This document shows positions 10,906-22,234 of a stretch of DNA of 64,000 bases, one piece after another. A program made the position numbers and the translations under genes. The stretch is from Sorghum bicolor (taxonomy: Eukaryota; Streptophyta; Magnoliopsida; Poales; Poaceae). The notes under the pieces are model-generated. The model did no database searches, was not told the DNA's origin, and was given only the letters and a program-made list of their open reading frames with translations. How positions within the stretch are numbered: the first letter of the stretch is position 1; every line of letters starts with the position of its first letter. Location: positions 891,894-955,893 of the forward strand of contig NC_012873.2 of NCBI RefSeq assembly GCF_000003195.3, written 5' to 3'.

Positions 10906-11430
10906 TCATTCCTATAAGGTTAGTTCACCTAGCAATCACACACGATGTGATATGATATCTTGTTTTGAGGTGGTGCCGAACTATGAGCTTCCGTTTTTTC
11001 AGTGATCAATGTCCAGGGTTTAGCGAAACTTCGTGAAATCTGGTAATTTTGGTGGTGAGCAAAAGAAAAATCTAAAACTTTTAATCCACTAATGCACATG
11101 CTATATAATTCTAGACTCATTTCTATTGCTCATGTTGCATATTCTTCTACTCGATAGATTTGTAATCATAAAACAATGCTAATATTTGTGTAAATCTATT
11201 TTTTTTAAGAAAAAAACATACCACTTTATGTGCAAGTTCTCTAAAAAAATTCCTGCGAAGTTTCGGAAATTCCAGGGGTGCAAGAAATTTTTGCGGTACC
11301 GAAATCGAAAACCCTGTCAATGTCGTTGCTGCCTGGACTTAAGTGGCGGCAAAGGTTCCTTTGCTGCGGGGGAACAAAAAAAGAACTACATACAGTCTAT
11401 AGCATGGAAATTTGCAATGCACAGCTGTTA

Positions 11431-11776
11431 GGGCCTGTTTAGATTGGGGATGAAAATTTTTTGAGTGTCACATCGGATGTGTCGGAAGGATGTCGGAAGA
11501 GGTTTTTAGAAACTAATAAAAAAACAAATTACATAGCTCGTCAGGAAACTGCAAGACAAATTTATTAAGCATAATTAATCTGTCATTAGCATATGTGGGT
11601 TACTGTAGCACTTAAAGCTAATCATGGAGTAACTAGGCTTAAAAGATTCGTCTCGCGATTCTTAACTAAACTGTGTAATTAATTTGTTTTTTTATCTACA
11701 TTTAATGTTCCATGCATGTGTCCAAAGATTCGATGGGATGGATGAAAAATTTTTAGGTGGGGAACTAAACAGGGCC
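11431..11776. mobile_element. Tourist-like MITE, TSD TTA
   Basis: Starts GGGCCTGTTTAGATTGGGG and ends GGGGAACTAAACAGGGCC. Flanked by TTA at 11428-11430 and 11777-11779. The internal GATTCGTCTCGCGATT-like tract is shared with other copies in the window. Confidence 0.8.
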
Positions 11777-11863
11777 TTACTAGAGTTTGAGAATGGTCGG
11801 ATATTTCTTTCCTTTTTTTTGAGAAAAAGGGACGGATATTCCTTTGCTAGGAGCATCTCTTCA

Positions 11864-12105
11864 GGCCCTGTTTACTTCCAAAATCTTTTGCAAAATATGA
11901 ATAGTGACACTTTTGTTTGTATTTGACAAATATTATCCAATCATAGACTAACTAAGGTCAAAAGATTCGTCTCGTCAATTTCGACCAAACTGTACAATTA
12001 GTTTTTATTTTCGTCTATATTTAATACTTCATGCATGCGTGTAAAGATTCGATGTGACGGGGAATCTGAAAAATTTTGCAAAATTTTTTGAAACTAAACA
12101 AGGCC
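11864..12105. mobile_element. Tourist-like MITE, TSD TCA
   Basis: Starts GGCCCTGTTTACTTCC and ends GAAACTAAACAAGGCC, flanked by TCA on both sides (11861-11863, 12106-12108). It is nearly the same length and sequence as the copy at 40856-41087. Confidence 0.8.
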
Positions 12106-12475
12106 TCAGAAAAATGCGAAATCAGCCCATTAGCCCCCCCCCCCCCCCCCCTGAGCCCACGAACTCTCAACCCTAGCCCTGGCGGCCTGCTCACCTCCCG
12201 CCGTCACCGCTCGGTGCTCCCCCTCTCGCAACTCCGCTGCCGTCTCTCCTCGCGCAGGCAGGCGCAGGTCCGCATCTCCGCCGCTGTCCCGCAGGCGCAG
12301 CTTCTCCACTCTCCAGCCGAGCAGGCGGTCGCGGCAGCCAGCAGGACCCGCACGGCCGCACCCGCTCCCCCCGCCCGTCCCGGCCGGCGCTGTCTGCCTG
12401 GCCGGCCCCCGGCGACCCCGGCCCGCGCCGCACAGCAGCTGCAGGCGCTGCAGCTCGGCCACTCTCCAGCAGGCG
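12106..12475 (+). other. Putative 5'-UTR exon and promoter-proximal region of the mL40-like gene
   Basis: GC-rich, with AACCCTAGCC near 12169 and a splice donor-like GGCG|GTGAG at 12475/12476. It matches the acceptor CAG at about 12916-12918, just upstream of the ATG at 12932. A run of 19 C residues lies near 12133-12151. The interval therefore probably holds a non-coding first exon. In the presumed intron, GATCCGCCACTG near 12588 resembles a hAT-type transposon end. Confidence 0.5.
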
Positions 12476-12931
12476 GTGAGAACCCCCAGCTCCCATGCCT
12501 TATTTTTGTGCGAATGAGGAATGTCAATATATAGTTTGTAATTTAGCCCTCTATTATCTAGCGCCACCCCCCGCGTCCGTTTCTCGATCCGCCACTGCTG
12601 GTGACAATGTAGTGTCAGCTGATTTCTTGTGCGCTTCCTCAACTATCATGTCCGTCAGAGATGCCGCTTGATATTTCCTATGAGTTTACTCACATTTTGT
12701 TCTCCCTTAGACATAACCAGTTCTGTTCTTTTTATTACATGTTCTATCGACGTGGTTCAAACACTTCCGATTTTGTATGGCACTCACTTATGCTGTTTAA
12801 CTGTTGTGTCTGCTCATCTTGATAAATTGCCTTCATATAAAAAAAAACTCTGTCTTTTTATGTCCACAAAAGAAAAGAACGAAAAGTCAAGTTAATAGCA
12901 TATTTCTCATTGGTGCAGCAAAGGTAGTTGA

Positions 12932-13729
12932 ATGGCTTCAAGTGCACGGGGCATCATGTTTCGGCGTCTCAAAACACTAACTATAAGCCCAGCACTGGCA
13001 TCTGGTGTGACCAGTCAGAATCACCAGCTTCAACAGCGTGCACCAGTGAGTGGCACAGCCAAAGGAAAGGCTAAGCTCAAAGCAGGTCAGCCGTTGAAGC
13101 GTTCTACCATAGGAGCGAAGAAAGGGGCACCTTCCACTGGTGGAGGCGGCGGTGGCCGTGGTCGTCGTGAAGCCATTGAGCGCATTACTAATATTTCAGA
13201 GTCTTGTCTCAATGCCTCTACTCCGCTGCGGCACTTGTCCCCCAAGGAGCGTCTTCGCGAAGCTAAACGTGAGGAACTGGGACTTGTCTCCAAGGAGAGG
13301 CAACGCGAGCTTGATGTAGCCAAGGCCAAAGCTAAAGCCAAATCCAAAAGTACTGGTGGAGGTGAAGGAGACCGTGTGCTTATGGGGCCACCGGGCCTTG
13401 ACTATATCAGTCTTGGGCTAGTTGATGAGGAGGCAATCCCCAAGTATGAGCTCACAGTTGAGGATGGTCAGCGACTTGCCAAAGAGTACAGTCGTGTGCT
13501 AATGCGGCGACACCGTGCAAGGCAAACGGCAGAGTCAACGCTTCTGACCCTCAAAAAGGAGGCCATTGCTGCTCTCCCTGAGAAGCTGCGAGCAGCGGCT
13601 ATGGTACCTGACATGACACCGTTCCCTGCAAACCGGTACATGGCAACACTCACACCACCAATTGAAGGATATATCGAAAAAGTGCGGGAAGCGGCCAAGA
13701 AGCACTCTGTGAAGGAGAAACTTCGCTGA
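12932..13729 (+). CDS. Probable mitochondrial large ribosomal subunit protein mL40-like
   Basis: Intact 265-residue frame beginning MASSARGIMFRRLKT. The Arg-rich start fits a mitochondrial presequence. A Gly-rich and basic linker is followed by a helical charged section (LSPKERLREAKREELG) and a compact conserved C-terminus with PPGLDYISLGLVDEEAIPK, KEYSRVLMRRHRARQ and VPDMTPFPANRYMATLTPP. The highly basic make-up and C-terminal core fit the mitochondrial MRP-L28/mL40 group, which acts in the large subunit of the mitoribosome; that assignment is from memory of the family and needs a profile search. The ATG at 12932 follows a CAG acceptor, so the 5' UTR appears spliced. A donor-like AAG|GTGAGG at 13760 and an acceptor TTTGTAG near 15241, followed by AATAAA at 15480, suggest a spliced 3' UTR. 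Confidence 0.6.
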   Translation: MASSARGIMFRRLKTLTISPALASGVTSQNHQLQQRAPVSGTAKGKAKLKAGQPLKRSTIGAKKGAPSTGGGGGGRGRREAIERITNISESCLNASTPLRHLSPKERLREAKREELGLVSKERQRELDVAKAKAKAKSKSTGGGEGDRVLMGPPGLDYISLGLVDEEAIPKYELTVEDGQRLAKEYSRVLMRRHRARQTAESTLLTLKKEAIAALPEKLRAAAMVPDMTPFPANRYMATLTPPIEGYIEKVREAAKKHSVKEKLR

Positions 13730-14094
13730 GAATTCAAGGGAGGAAACTGTCTCCACATAAGGTGAGGACAGTTTAGTCAAATTTGTTCATTGATTTCCAT
13801 TCTATTTATGTTAAAGTTTTCATTTGTAAAAAGGAACCCTTGACGATCAGATGTTTTGCAATAAATTATCACACTGTTGTGTCAAATGCTTTACATGGCA
13901 TACAGATTTTTTTTACTGAACATGTTTCTGTTACTAAGAGCAGAAAAATCTGTTGACTCCCTGTGATCCTCAGTGGTGATGGTATTGTAGCATGATAATC
14001 TGGGAAATGCCTTGTTCAGGCTTTTCCCACCTAAGTCATGCTTGCAATTGTTTACGTAGCTTTTGAAGGAATTTAACGCATTAAGGGGGTGTTT

Positions 14095-14315
14095 TGTTAG
14101 GGTTGTTAAAGTTTAACAGGTACTATGACATTTTCATTTTATTTGAAAATTAGTGTCCAATCATGGACTAGTTAGGCTCAAAAGATTCGTCTCGCAAATT
14201 ACTCTCTAGCCATGTTTTTAGTTTCGTAAATAGTCTATATTTAGTACTTCATGTATGTGTCAAAACATTCGATGTGACGGGCGGTAAACTTTACCGCTCG
14301 TAACCAAACAGGCCC
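14095..14315. mobile_element. Tourist-like MITE, TSD TAA
   Basis: GGGGGTGTTTTGTTAGGG at the left and AACCAAACAGGCCC at the right, flanked by TAA at 14092-14094 and 14316-14318. A second inverted pair (GGTTGTTAAAGTTTAAC with GGTAAACTTTACCG) is also visible. Confidence 0.75.
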
Positions 14316-14553
14316 TAAGTGTTTTGCATCCAAATTCTAGCCTCACTCTTACTGCTACTGATGCGTCGTGGAAGGGAAGACAAATCAAGCATGACCTTCA
14401 CTCAAGTAATTCAGTTCCATGTTACTGGTCACTAAGTGTATGTTTTAGAAGTATTAAGAATTCAGAATATAGGTTGAGAGTTTTGGACAGTGCCTTTGTG
14501 AAAAAAAGAGTATGAGTTGGTACTTTTTTTTAGACAGCTGAGCTAGGGAATAA

Positions 14554-14820
14554 TACTGCATCTGTTCCAAAATGTAAGTCGTTTTTGTTGTCCTAAGTGA
14601 AACTTCTCTAATTTTGATCAAGCTTATACAAGAAAATGCAACAACATCAGCAATGCCAAATTAGTTTCATTAAATCCACCATCAATATCTTTTGATACTA
14701 ATTACTAATAGTGTCTTTATATTATAGGTGTTAATATATTTTTTCTATAAATTTGATCAAAGTTAGAGAGATTTGATTTAGCACAAAACTAAACCAGCCT
14801 AAGTTTTGGAATGTAGGGAG
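14554..14820. mobile_element. Stowaway-like MITE
   Basis: Left end CTGCATCTGTTCCAAAATG and right end CATTCCAAAAC in complement (TTTTGGAATGTAGGGAG), with TA at both flanks. These match the CTCCCTCCGTTCCAAAAT ends of grass Stowaway (Tc1/mariner) MITEs. The internal GATCAAAGTTAGAGAG tract is typical. Confidence 0.7.
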
Positions 14821-15036
14821 TACATTATAAGTGCTGGAGACACACAAATGATCCTAGTAAGATCGAACATGATATTGTTTGAGAGAGAAAAAAATTGAAC
14901 AAGATATCTGACATATTCATTAGGGAAAGTACATTATAAGTGCTGGAGACACACAAATGATCCTAGTAAGATCGAACATGATATTGTTTGAGAGAGAAAA
15001 AAATTGAACAAGATATCTGACATATTCATTAGGGAA
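14819..15036. repeat. Perfect tandem duplication, 2 x 109 bp
   Basis: The unit starting AGTACATTATAAGTGCTGG at 14819 is repeated without any difference from 14928, including a run of seven A residues. The shared sequence continues three bases (AGT) past the second unit. It begins at the right edge of the Stowaway-like element. Confidence 0.9.
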
Positions 15037-15500
15037 AGTGTGTTTCATTTTCTATTAGACTCTCTCTTGCATCAGTAAATCTCCTGCACTTATATGTCTA
15101 ACATAATAGTACCTTCACATCTGCTATCCCCAACTTTGTAATGGTCCAGTTTCTGGTAATTCATTTCTGTACTTTTTCTTCAACTAAATCCCACTATGCA
15201 ATTCTCCTTGTTATCTAACTCTGTTCTATTTTACTTTGTAGGGGAATGGATATTGAACCTAATGTACAAGAACAGCTTTGGCACAAACTACACTTGCCAA
15301 ATTTGGTGATCTAGTCAGATATCCCAATTTGCAGAGCAGTCATGATCTAGTGAAATCTATTTTGCCAATTTTTATGCAGAACTCTACAGGATTGGCGTTT
15401 CTTTGAAGTTGTCACTAGACTGTCATTTCACCCTTTTTTTTTTGCTGGTTTAGGATGTTTGTTGTTGACAGACTTCTGTAATAAAGGGTTAACAGTGAGA

Positions 15501-17127
15501 CCGTGAAACCGAAGAATCTCTTGACTTCTCACAAATGCCCCTTACCCTTAGTATTTCACGCACTAATTATCATTTAGACGTCGCCTTGGCTGCTAGATTG
15601 CTGAAACACCTGGGGTTTATGATGTAGCATTTGTGCGTTTGTGCCTTCACTTTTAAACTGCACTGCATCTTTCCTTAGTGAATGACGTATTCTGTACCTC
15701 AAGTTTACACGCCATCATCCATCATCTTCGAAATAATCACCTGCTGAACTGTTTGTACATTTGCTAAGAGCAACTTCACATCCCAAATCAGAGGCTCTTA
15801 CTTTTGATTTAGGGCAACTGCTTACTTCCGAGTGCTTTTTTCTATGCTCAACTCAACATTAGAATCCAAATTAGGCCCACACCTTCTGTTTGTTCATCTG
15901 TTTTTGCTCTCTTCAGTCAAATAGTTAATCCAACTTAGAGTTCAAATATAACAATTCAAATTCATAAGATTTCATGGGCAATGGATTTGAGCTCAGGAAT
16001 ACTAGTTGTCAACTGCAAATTGAAAATAGTAGTTCATCGTTGTACAATCCAATTACCTCAGTCGAAAATAGTAGTTCATCGTTGCACAAAACAAATGCCT
16101 CAAGAATAAGAGAATAAAGGATTATTTATTTCTTGAGCAAATTGGGCAGCTGCTCTGCTTTTTCATTTAGTAGGGAGCAAAAGAACAATACGAAATGTTA
16201 CATGTGCAGAGTTGGATGAGGAATAATAAAGGAAAAAGGGATATTGAGAAAATATATTCATATATTATCTTTCTTATTATTACCACAAAAGATAGGAGCT
16301 CTATCTTGTATATATTGAGACACACACAAATAGCTGAACAACTCTACTAGGGCCTTGTTTAGTTCCGAAAAAATTTCGAATTTCGACACTGTAGCATTTT
16401 CGTCTTTTATTTGACAAATATTATCCAATCATAGACTAATTAGGCTTAAAAGATTCATCTCGTGATTTACAGGTAAACTGTGTAATTAGTTTTTATTTTC
16501 GTCTATATCTAATACTTCATGCATGTGCTCCAAAATTTGATGTGACGTGGAATCTTGAAAAGTTTTTGGTTTTCGGGGTGAACTAAACAAGACCTAGATA
16601 TCCTATCTCCTCTAGTGCTAGCTTATGGATGAAAAATGATGAAATGAAGCATCACATCACTGTGGGACCCTGAATCAACCTGACTGCCTACCGTCCGTGT
16701 AAACATACTGTAGCTTAACAAACCGAGTAAAGTCCATGACCGGTACCCGATCACTAAAAACTCATAAAAAGACAATTTAGGTATCTATAAACTTGTTCAG
16801 TTGTATCATCTTGGTCTCTAAATTTAAAAATCTCCCATATAAATCCTCAAACTTGTTCAGTTGTGTTTTGTCATACCAATCTCTACACTGATCAAAATAG
16901 GACGAATCTAAAGCGCTATATCAAAAAATAACCCATAAATTTTTTATATAAACTCAAATAAAGATAAACTTTATATTAAAATTATAGCCAGCAATGTGAT
17001 TTATAACTTTGTAGTTAATTTTTTTAAAATTAAAATCATTTAGGGTCCTTCAAAACCAAGTTTAGGTACATATGCATACACATGCTTCAAAACCAAGTTT
17101 AAAAATCGGGATGATACATGTGAATAA
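15501..17127. other. Intergenic stretch with one MITE
   Basis: No gene is recognised. It contains a Tourist-like MITE (16350-16593), a short local repeat near 16020-16090 (GAAAATAGTAGTTCATCGTTG twice in shortened form), and otherwise AT-rich sequence. Confidence 0.5.
16350..16593. mobile_element. Tourist-like MITE, TSD CTA
   Basis: Starts GGGCCTTGTTTAGTTCC and ends GTGAACTAAACAAGAC, with CTA at both sides (16347-16349 and about 16594-16596). Internal sequence matches other copies. Confidence 0.75.
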
Positions 17128-17156
17128 ATAGGTAGCATGCCCGTGCGTTGCTACGG
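17128..17156 (-). mobile_element. Helitron 3' terminus (minus orientation)
   Basis: On the minus strand: CCGTAGCAACGCACGG hairpin, then GCATGCTAC and CTAT, where the intact relative at 10905 has CTAG. The inner sequence to about 17340 is clearly related to the one ending at 10905 (shared TTGTGCGATC and CACGRAAAGGTCTATA words). The element body should extend to the right. Its 5' end was not identified. Confidence 0.65.
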
Positions 17157-17639
17157 AATAGCTGACATTTTATACTAAAAACACATAGATCGCACAATAA
17201 ATAACAATATTATAAAAATTAAATATCAATGTTAAAGTGTCATTTAATCTAAAATACAAAATTTATGAAACTAACATTCACGGAGAGGGTTGCAGGCTCA
17301 TAAACCCTACTGTATAGACCTTTTCGTGATAGCTATTATATTCTACCAAAAACATTTCCATCTTACACAAAGTTAAAGGAAAAGTGAACAATCGAGGAAA
17401 ATACATGCTGCTTTGTGAAAACGATTCCAATATTTAGTGCAGGAAGCTCCAATAGACTAATCCTCCTTTGCTTGTTATCATGCCTGACTGGTTGCACACC
17501 AGAATGTCACAAGTTTTCTCATCAAACTTAATACTACTGTCAGTTGATAGAAAAAATTCATAATCCAAAGAATCAAGAGCTCATCAACATTTCACAAGGC
17601 AAGTGGGTTAAGTTGTTGCACTTCTTTTGATTATTTGAG

Positions 17640-18603
17640 TTAAACCTTAGATTCCTGCAGTTGCCAACTTCTTCAAACAGGCTTAAGTGTCCGAACAGGA
17701 TTAGGATATGTTGGAACTGCACTCATGTTTGATTTTCTCTCAGGATCAGCTGCAGCTTTCCTCAATGACTCCCATTCTAACAGCCATATCCTGCTCCTCC
17801 TTTGTAAGCTTTTCTTCCTCATTTTCTTGGAGGAGAGCTTCATGTTCATGGTAACCTAAAATCCACCTGTAAATTCCAAACAGATGTTAACCAACAGGCA
17901 GCTACTTAGTACAATTATGACATATAGTTTGCCAGGCAATAAAGTAAGGAAGTAAATAGGTGTGACACGTCTACAGACCATACACAATACTGCGAGTTTC
18001 AAAAACTGCACTCTAGACCTCTTTTTTTTTTCTAAACCATGGTTTTGCACATCTATAAGTTATAAGTTCTAAAACTATAGTTTCAAGTACCATATTTTTA
18101 AGTACTGAGCATCCAAACATGGTCTAGGTATTCTTAAGTAATAGGATGAGAATTACCAAGTTTGCTCAGTGAGTAGGCTCAGCATAAGACTATCGACAGG
18201 TAAAGGTTTAAATAGTATCAGAAGTGGATGGCTTCTCAATTATGGCAGAACCATTCTAATTCTATTCCATTAATTCCTCTTCGCCAAATTCAAAAGGATG
18301 TAACGTCTCTTCTTTGGAGATGGTTCTTGAAACTTGCTGTCTATCCACCACCCTTGCTGCAAGGCCTTCTTTTGTCACCTATTAATACTCGACATGAATT
18401 GATTTCAAACAAGGATGGAGCAATATCTACCAGATACAAGAGAATGACTTGGATAACTAAAACTGAGAGCTCAAAACCAGAAGAAAAAAAAGCAAAATTA
18501 CCCGGCGCTTATATATTTTCTCTTCCATTGTTCGATGTGCCATTAGGCGATAGGCATACACAAGTTTGGTCTGGCTATACCTGGAAAGAACATCCCCACA
18601 CAA

Positions 18604-18650
<47 letters not shown>

Positions 18651-18869
18651 ATGACAAGTTCTTGCCTCCAAACTTGATAAATGGCTTGCAGATCATGTGT
18701 TGGATTCTATGATCCATCCAAAAGAACCACACGATTTGCAGCATGAAGGTTGATACCTAGGGATCCAGCACGAGTTGATATCAACGTGCATTTCTCTCAT
18801 GTGTTTTCACGGTCATTAAACATCTCCACAAGATTCTGTCGTTCAGAAGATGGAGTGCTCCCATCAAGC
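17640..18869 (-). pseudogene. SNF2 ATPase (ATRX/CHR20-like) gene fragment
   Basis: Four minus-strand exon-like pieces in correct order. About 18869-18666 reads LDGSTPSSERQNLVEMFND, then, after a stop, CTLISTRAGSLGINLHAAN and RVVLLDGS*NPTHDLQAIYQ. About 18580-18501 reads YSQTKLVYAYRLMAHRTME then EKIYKRR. About 18370-18262 reads VTKEGLAARVVDRQQVSRT then ISKEETLHPFEFGEEELME and a stop. About 17867-17640 reads WILGYHEHEALLQENEEEK then LTKEEQDMA. This is the helicase C-terminal lobe and tail of plant ATRX-type chromatin remodellers. At least two in-frame stops, a GC in place of a GT donor at 18665, a frameshift in the last piece and no N-terminal half make it non-functional. Confidence 0.8.
18602..18651. 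repeat. AAAT microsatellite
   Basis: About twelve AAAT units inside an intron of the ATRX-like fragment. Confidence 0.85.
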
Positions 18870-20995
18870 CTGTTCAGCATGATATGGATATATGATAATT
18901 TGCAAAATCAGTCATATATAATGATGATAAACAAATTTGTTAAAAGTACTATGCCAAGAAAAACAATAGCCAATGCAGAAATAGATGCAACAATGGTGTT
19001 ATATTGCTATCCAGGCCTTTTTGTTTTACAAAATGATCATGATTCATAAAGATTAGATTGTCAACCTAGCACTACTGGGTCTTCCAAACATAGACATGAC
19101 AATTTGCCTTAGTAAAAGAAAGAACATGACGAAGTCTGGAGTCATAAAAGGTTTCTCACTGACCAGCACACCAGAATATCCAAGAAGAGTTGAGATAGAA
19201 AGATTGGTGTCTTTTGGAATAAGAGAACTTGAAATTTCCAATTTCTTCTAGCATGAAAAGGAAGTCTTTAGCAAGGAGCTATTAATTTTCTGAGAGCTGG
19301 AATGATTGCTGATGGCAAAGGAAGTTTCTTCGAAGTCTCTAAAATTGGAATGCTATCATGGTCTAGGTGCAGATTCCGTTGATTGTGCCCTACATACCAT
19401 CATACTCAATTTTGTTGGAAGGCATGTTTAACCGTACTTGTACCTGAACTGCTAACTTTCATCGCTCTTCTGCTAGAATGCCTTGAAGGTGGACTCCACT
19501 TTCAATGCGACCCAACATCTTCCTCGTTTGGTAGTACTGAGGATTCAACCAAGTTGACAAGACACTTAGAATTTAATCCACAGAGATGAAGTATAGTAAG
19601 TTTATTTTTCTCAAGATGGTTATAAATTGAAAAAATGCATTATGCAATCTGTCTCTCTTTGAAGCTATCATAACTGTAGTTAAAATGGGGTAATGATAGA
19701 CCCATGTACTTCGTTGAACTGAATTAGAGCATGACCTGCAGAAAGAATAATGTTTTGCATTCATATTCTAGCAATAGGTAGCCAAAAAAAGATAGCTCAT
19801 GCAGACATCCATGCATGTCAAAGCCGCCACTAAAGAGTAGTCCCTAAGAATGCATCTTTGCTAATTCAGGATTAAACAATAGAGATAAGTCCAATTCACC
19901 TAGTGACAAGGCATCATATAGTATTAATAATGACAGAGAAAATGCTTGTATCCCAACCAAATAAGTGAAGAATAAATAGTGCACTATATATTGTTGTTTT
20001 GAGGATGATCCCTTCAAGTTTTAGGCTGGCAAACTGGATAGGTATATGCTAAATTCTATTAAACATAATTAAGAGAATAAATCATTGTCTATTGATCCTG
20101 AACAACATTGTTTATCATAGCTAAGAGCTAACTCTTTAGCTTTCGATGACCACAAATGGATGACAACCTGATGATACCACAATGTATGATTATAACATAC
20201 TCAAGTATAGGCAGCTCAAGAATATCACAAGCATTTTTTGAATATTATTAGCAAAAAAATTCTGAATAAAAGAGTAGAAGCAATATAGAACTAAATGAAA
20301 ATCACTATGAATAAAACAATGTTCTGACTAGCTTTGACAATTTGTGTTGTTATTTGACAATTTGACAGAACCATTATGTGGCAAAGCAATTCAGTGATAA
20401 ACTACAATCATCTTGGTCAATAAAAAATAAGGTGGTCAAATCCAAAGAAGGCAAGGAGTTAGGCAATTCATGAGTGAATAAATGTAGCTGTAAGATAATA
20501 CATGAGTGAATAAATGTAGCCAAAAACAAAAGGTATACTTGCTGCAACAAAGAGTAAGGGTCCAATAAATAAATAGTTTAAATCAAGGGTATTGCTTCTT
20601 TTCATACAAAAATATTCTATTTAATAAGCATGCGCCTGCTCCTTATGGTGCTCTCCATTTACCTCGAGCTCTTGTTGCATCCTTTTCCCCTTGCGTCAGG
20701 ATTTGAACTGGCAAAAGAAACACTGGATTAACGTTTGCCTTCTTGCCCAACTGCAAAGGCCTAAAAGATAAGGCTTGAAAGTTATACTTTGTTGACACAA
20801 TAAAATCTGATGTATCGATTCAGAGATAGAATTTTCTTAATAGAGCAGATAGATTAGATTAACAGTTGAAATTGGAACAAAATTATTAAAATTAAACCGA
20901 TGAGTGCTAATCATATTCGTCTAGTTCAATCTGCACAGACAAAAGAAATTGTAACGAAAAAATTGTCACGACAGCCCTTTTATTTTCTTTGGGCA
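18870..20995. other. AT-rich stretch, no firm gene call
   Basis: Probably interior of the second Helitron. A minus-strand frame at 19241-19053 (LSISTLLGYSGVLVSEKPF) looks somewhat protein-like but could not be assigned. Nothing else is supported. Confidence 0.35.
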
Positions 20996-20997
20996 TT

Positions 20998-21368
20998 CTA
21001 TCGAGCACCTGAAAGGCACATCACATAAAGGGCAAAGGAAATACAAATTGTGCACCTGTCCTCGTAGAGCCTCACAACCATCGCAGCGGGGAAGGTCGCT
21101 GTTCTCGCAGAGCTCATCATGGATGGCGGCGGCGCCCTAGTGGGCTCCTCCAAGATCCAACGACAGCGCATCCGTCGGCGTCGAGGTGGCGGCGCATCCC
21201 ATGGTTCAATGGCGCGCAGCGGGGCAGGTCGTGGAGTTGATGTCGCATCTCGCGGTTCGTTGGAGGGCGTGGAGGCCTGGTGGTGTCCGGCAGGCGAGCA
21301 GTGGCGTGGGCGAGGTGGAGGCAGCACGGCCGCCAGACGATGTTGAAGAAGTCGGTTCGTTGGAGAGC
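20998..21368 (-). pseudogene. Unidentified GC-rich fragment fused to the PIN piece
   Basis: All minus frames are Arg/Pro-rich and none is recognisable. The 20-base word GACGATGTTGAAGAAGTCGG of the PIN piece (21497-21516) recurs at 21336-21355 inside this segment, marking a rearranged junction. Confidence 0.3.
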
Positions 21369-21716
21369 ATGTGCAGGTCCTTCCTCTTGGCCGCCACGGC
21401 GGCGACGGCCTGCGGCTACGGCGAGTGTCCGTCGGCGCCGCCCTTCTCCTCGTCCCCCGCCACCACAGCCGCCGCTCCTCCCTTGGCACCGGCGCCGACG
21501 ATGTTGAAGAAGTCGGCGTGGTTGAAGCTGGAGCCGCGCGGGGTGGGGTTGCGCGACGACTGCAGCGAGTAGATCTCCACTCCGGAGAGGTTGGACACCC
21601 GTGGCTGCATGTACTGCGAGTGGGAGTGGGAGTGCGAGCACGCGGCCTCAGAGCGCGAGTTGGTGGACTTGCGCACGGTGACCCGCACCCGTCCGCCGTC
21701 GCCGTCGGCGGTCGCA
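21369..21716 (-). pseudogene. PIN auxin efflux carrier fragment (hydrophilic loop)
   Basis: The minus strand reads [19 protein letters not shown], then [19 protein letters not shown], then [19 protein letters not shown], and later [15 protein letters not shown] and AAKRKDLHM. These are signature stretches of the central cytosolic loop of canonical PIN proteins, which export auxin at the plasma membrane. A Gln position is a TAG stop, both membrane domains are missing, and after KDLHM the sequence switches to unrelated GC-rich coding-like DNA. It is in the same orientation as the ATRX-like piece and is probably part of the same captured cargo. Confidence 0.8.
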
Positions 21717-22234
21717 GACTGGGAAAGAATGCCACGGAGATTGCGGACGAGCGTTGGGGATCGCAGGGGAAGTCGCAGACATGGACTTTCCTTGTGCGGT
21801 GTGGAGTCGCAGGGGAGCTGCGGTCGTGTGGGACTCGCGATCGGCCGTCGCACGGGCGGACCGACGGAACCAAAGGGATTGTCGCGGGCGCGTGCCGGCG
21901 GCGAGCGGGCAGAGTCGCGGGCACGGGCGCGGACGCAGGGCTCGGCACGGCGGCGACAGCTTGGCCGATCCCCCAGCAGTAGCGCGCGCAGAGACCGGGC
22001 TAGCCCGAGCACCTGGCGTGCGTCGCGGGGGTGGAAGGGAACCGTGGAAGGGAACGTGCGTGGGGGAGCCGCGGCGGTTGCTCGTGAGGATGTGGTTCCT
22101 GTGTGTATGCACGAGAAACATATGCATACATACACTCCAGTTCCTGTAACTATGGTTACACACGTGGACAATAGATCTCAAACAGGTGCATAGTAAACCT
22201 ACATCTAAATTGTAGCTACCACTATGATACAAAG

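Larger units (their letters stand above)
13730..15500 (+). other. Presumed 3'-UTR intron and 3' end of the mL40-like gene, with inserted repeats
   Basis: No further coding exon is visible. The span contains a Tourist-like MITE, a Stowaway-like MITE, a perfect 109-bp tandem duplication, and a polyadenylation-type AATAAA at 15480-15485. Confidence 0.4.

Noticed and set aside
12130..12642. Open frames up to 170 codons on the minus strand
   Set aside because: They are shadows of a GC-rich 5'-UTR exon and promoter; composition is low complexity.
21371..22193. Plus-strand frames of about 200 codons
   Set aside because: The opposite strand carries recognisable PIN sequence, so these are antisense shadows.
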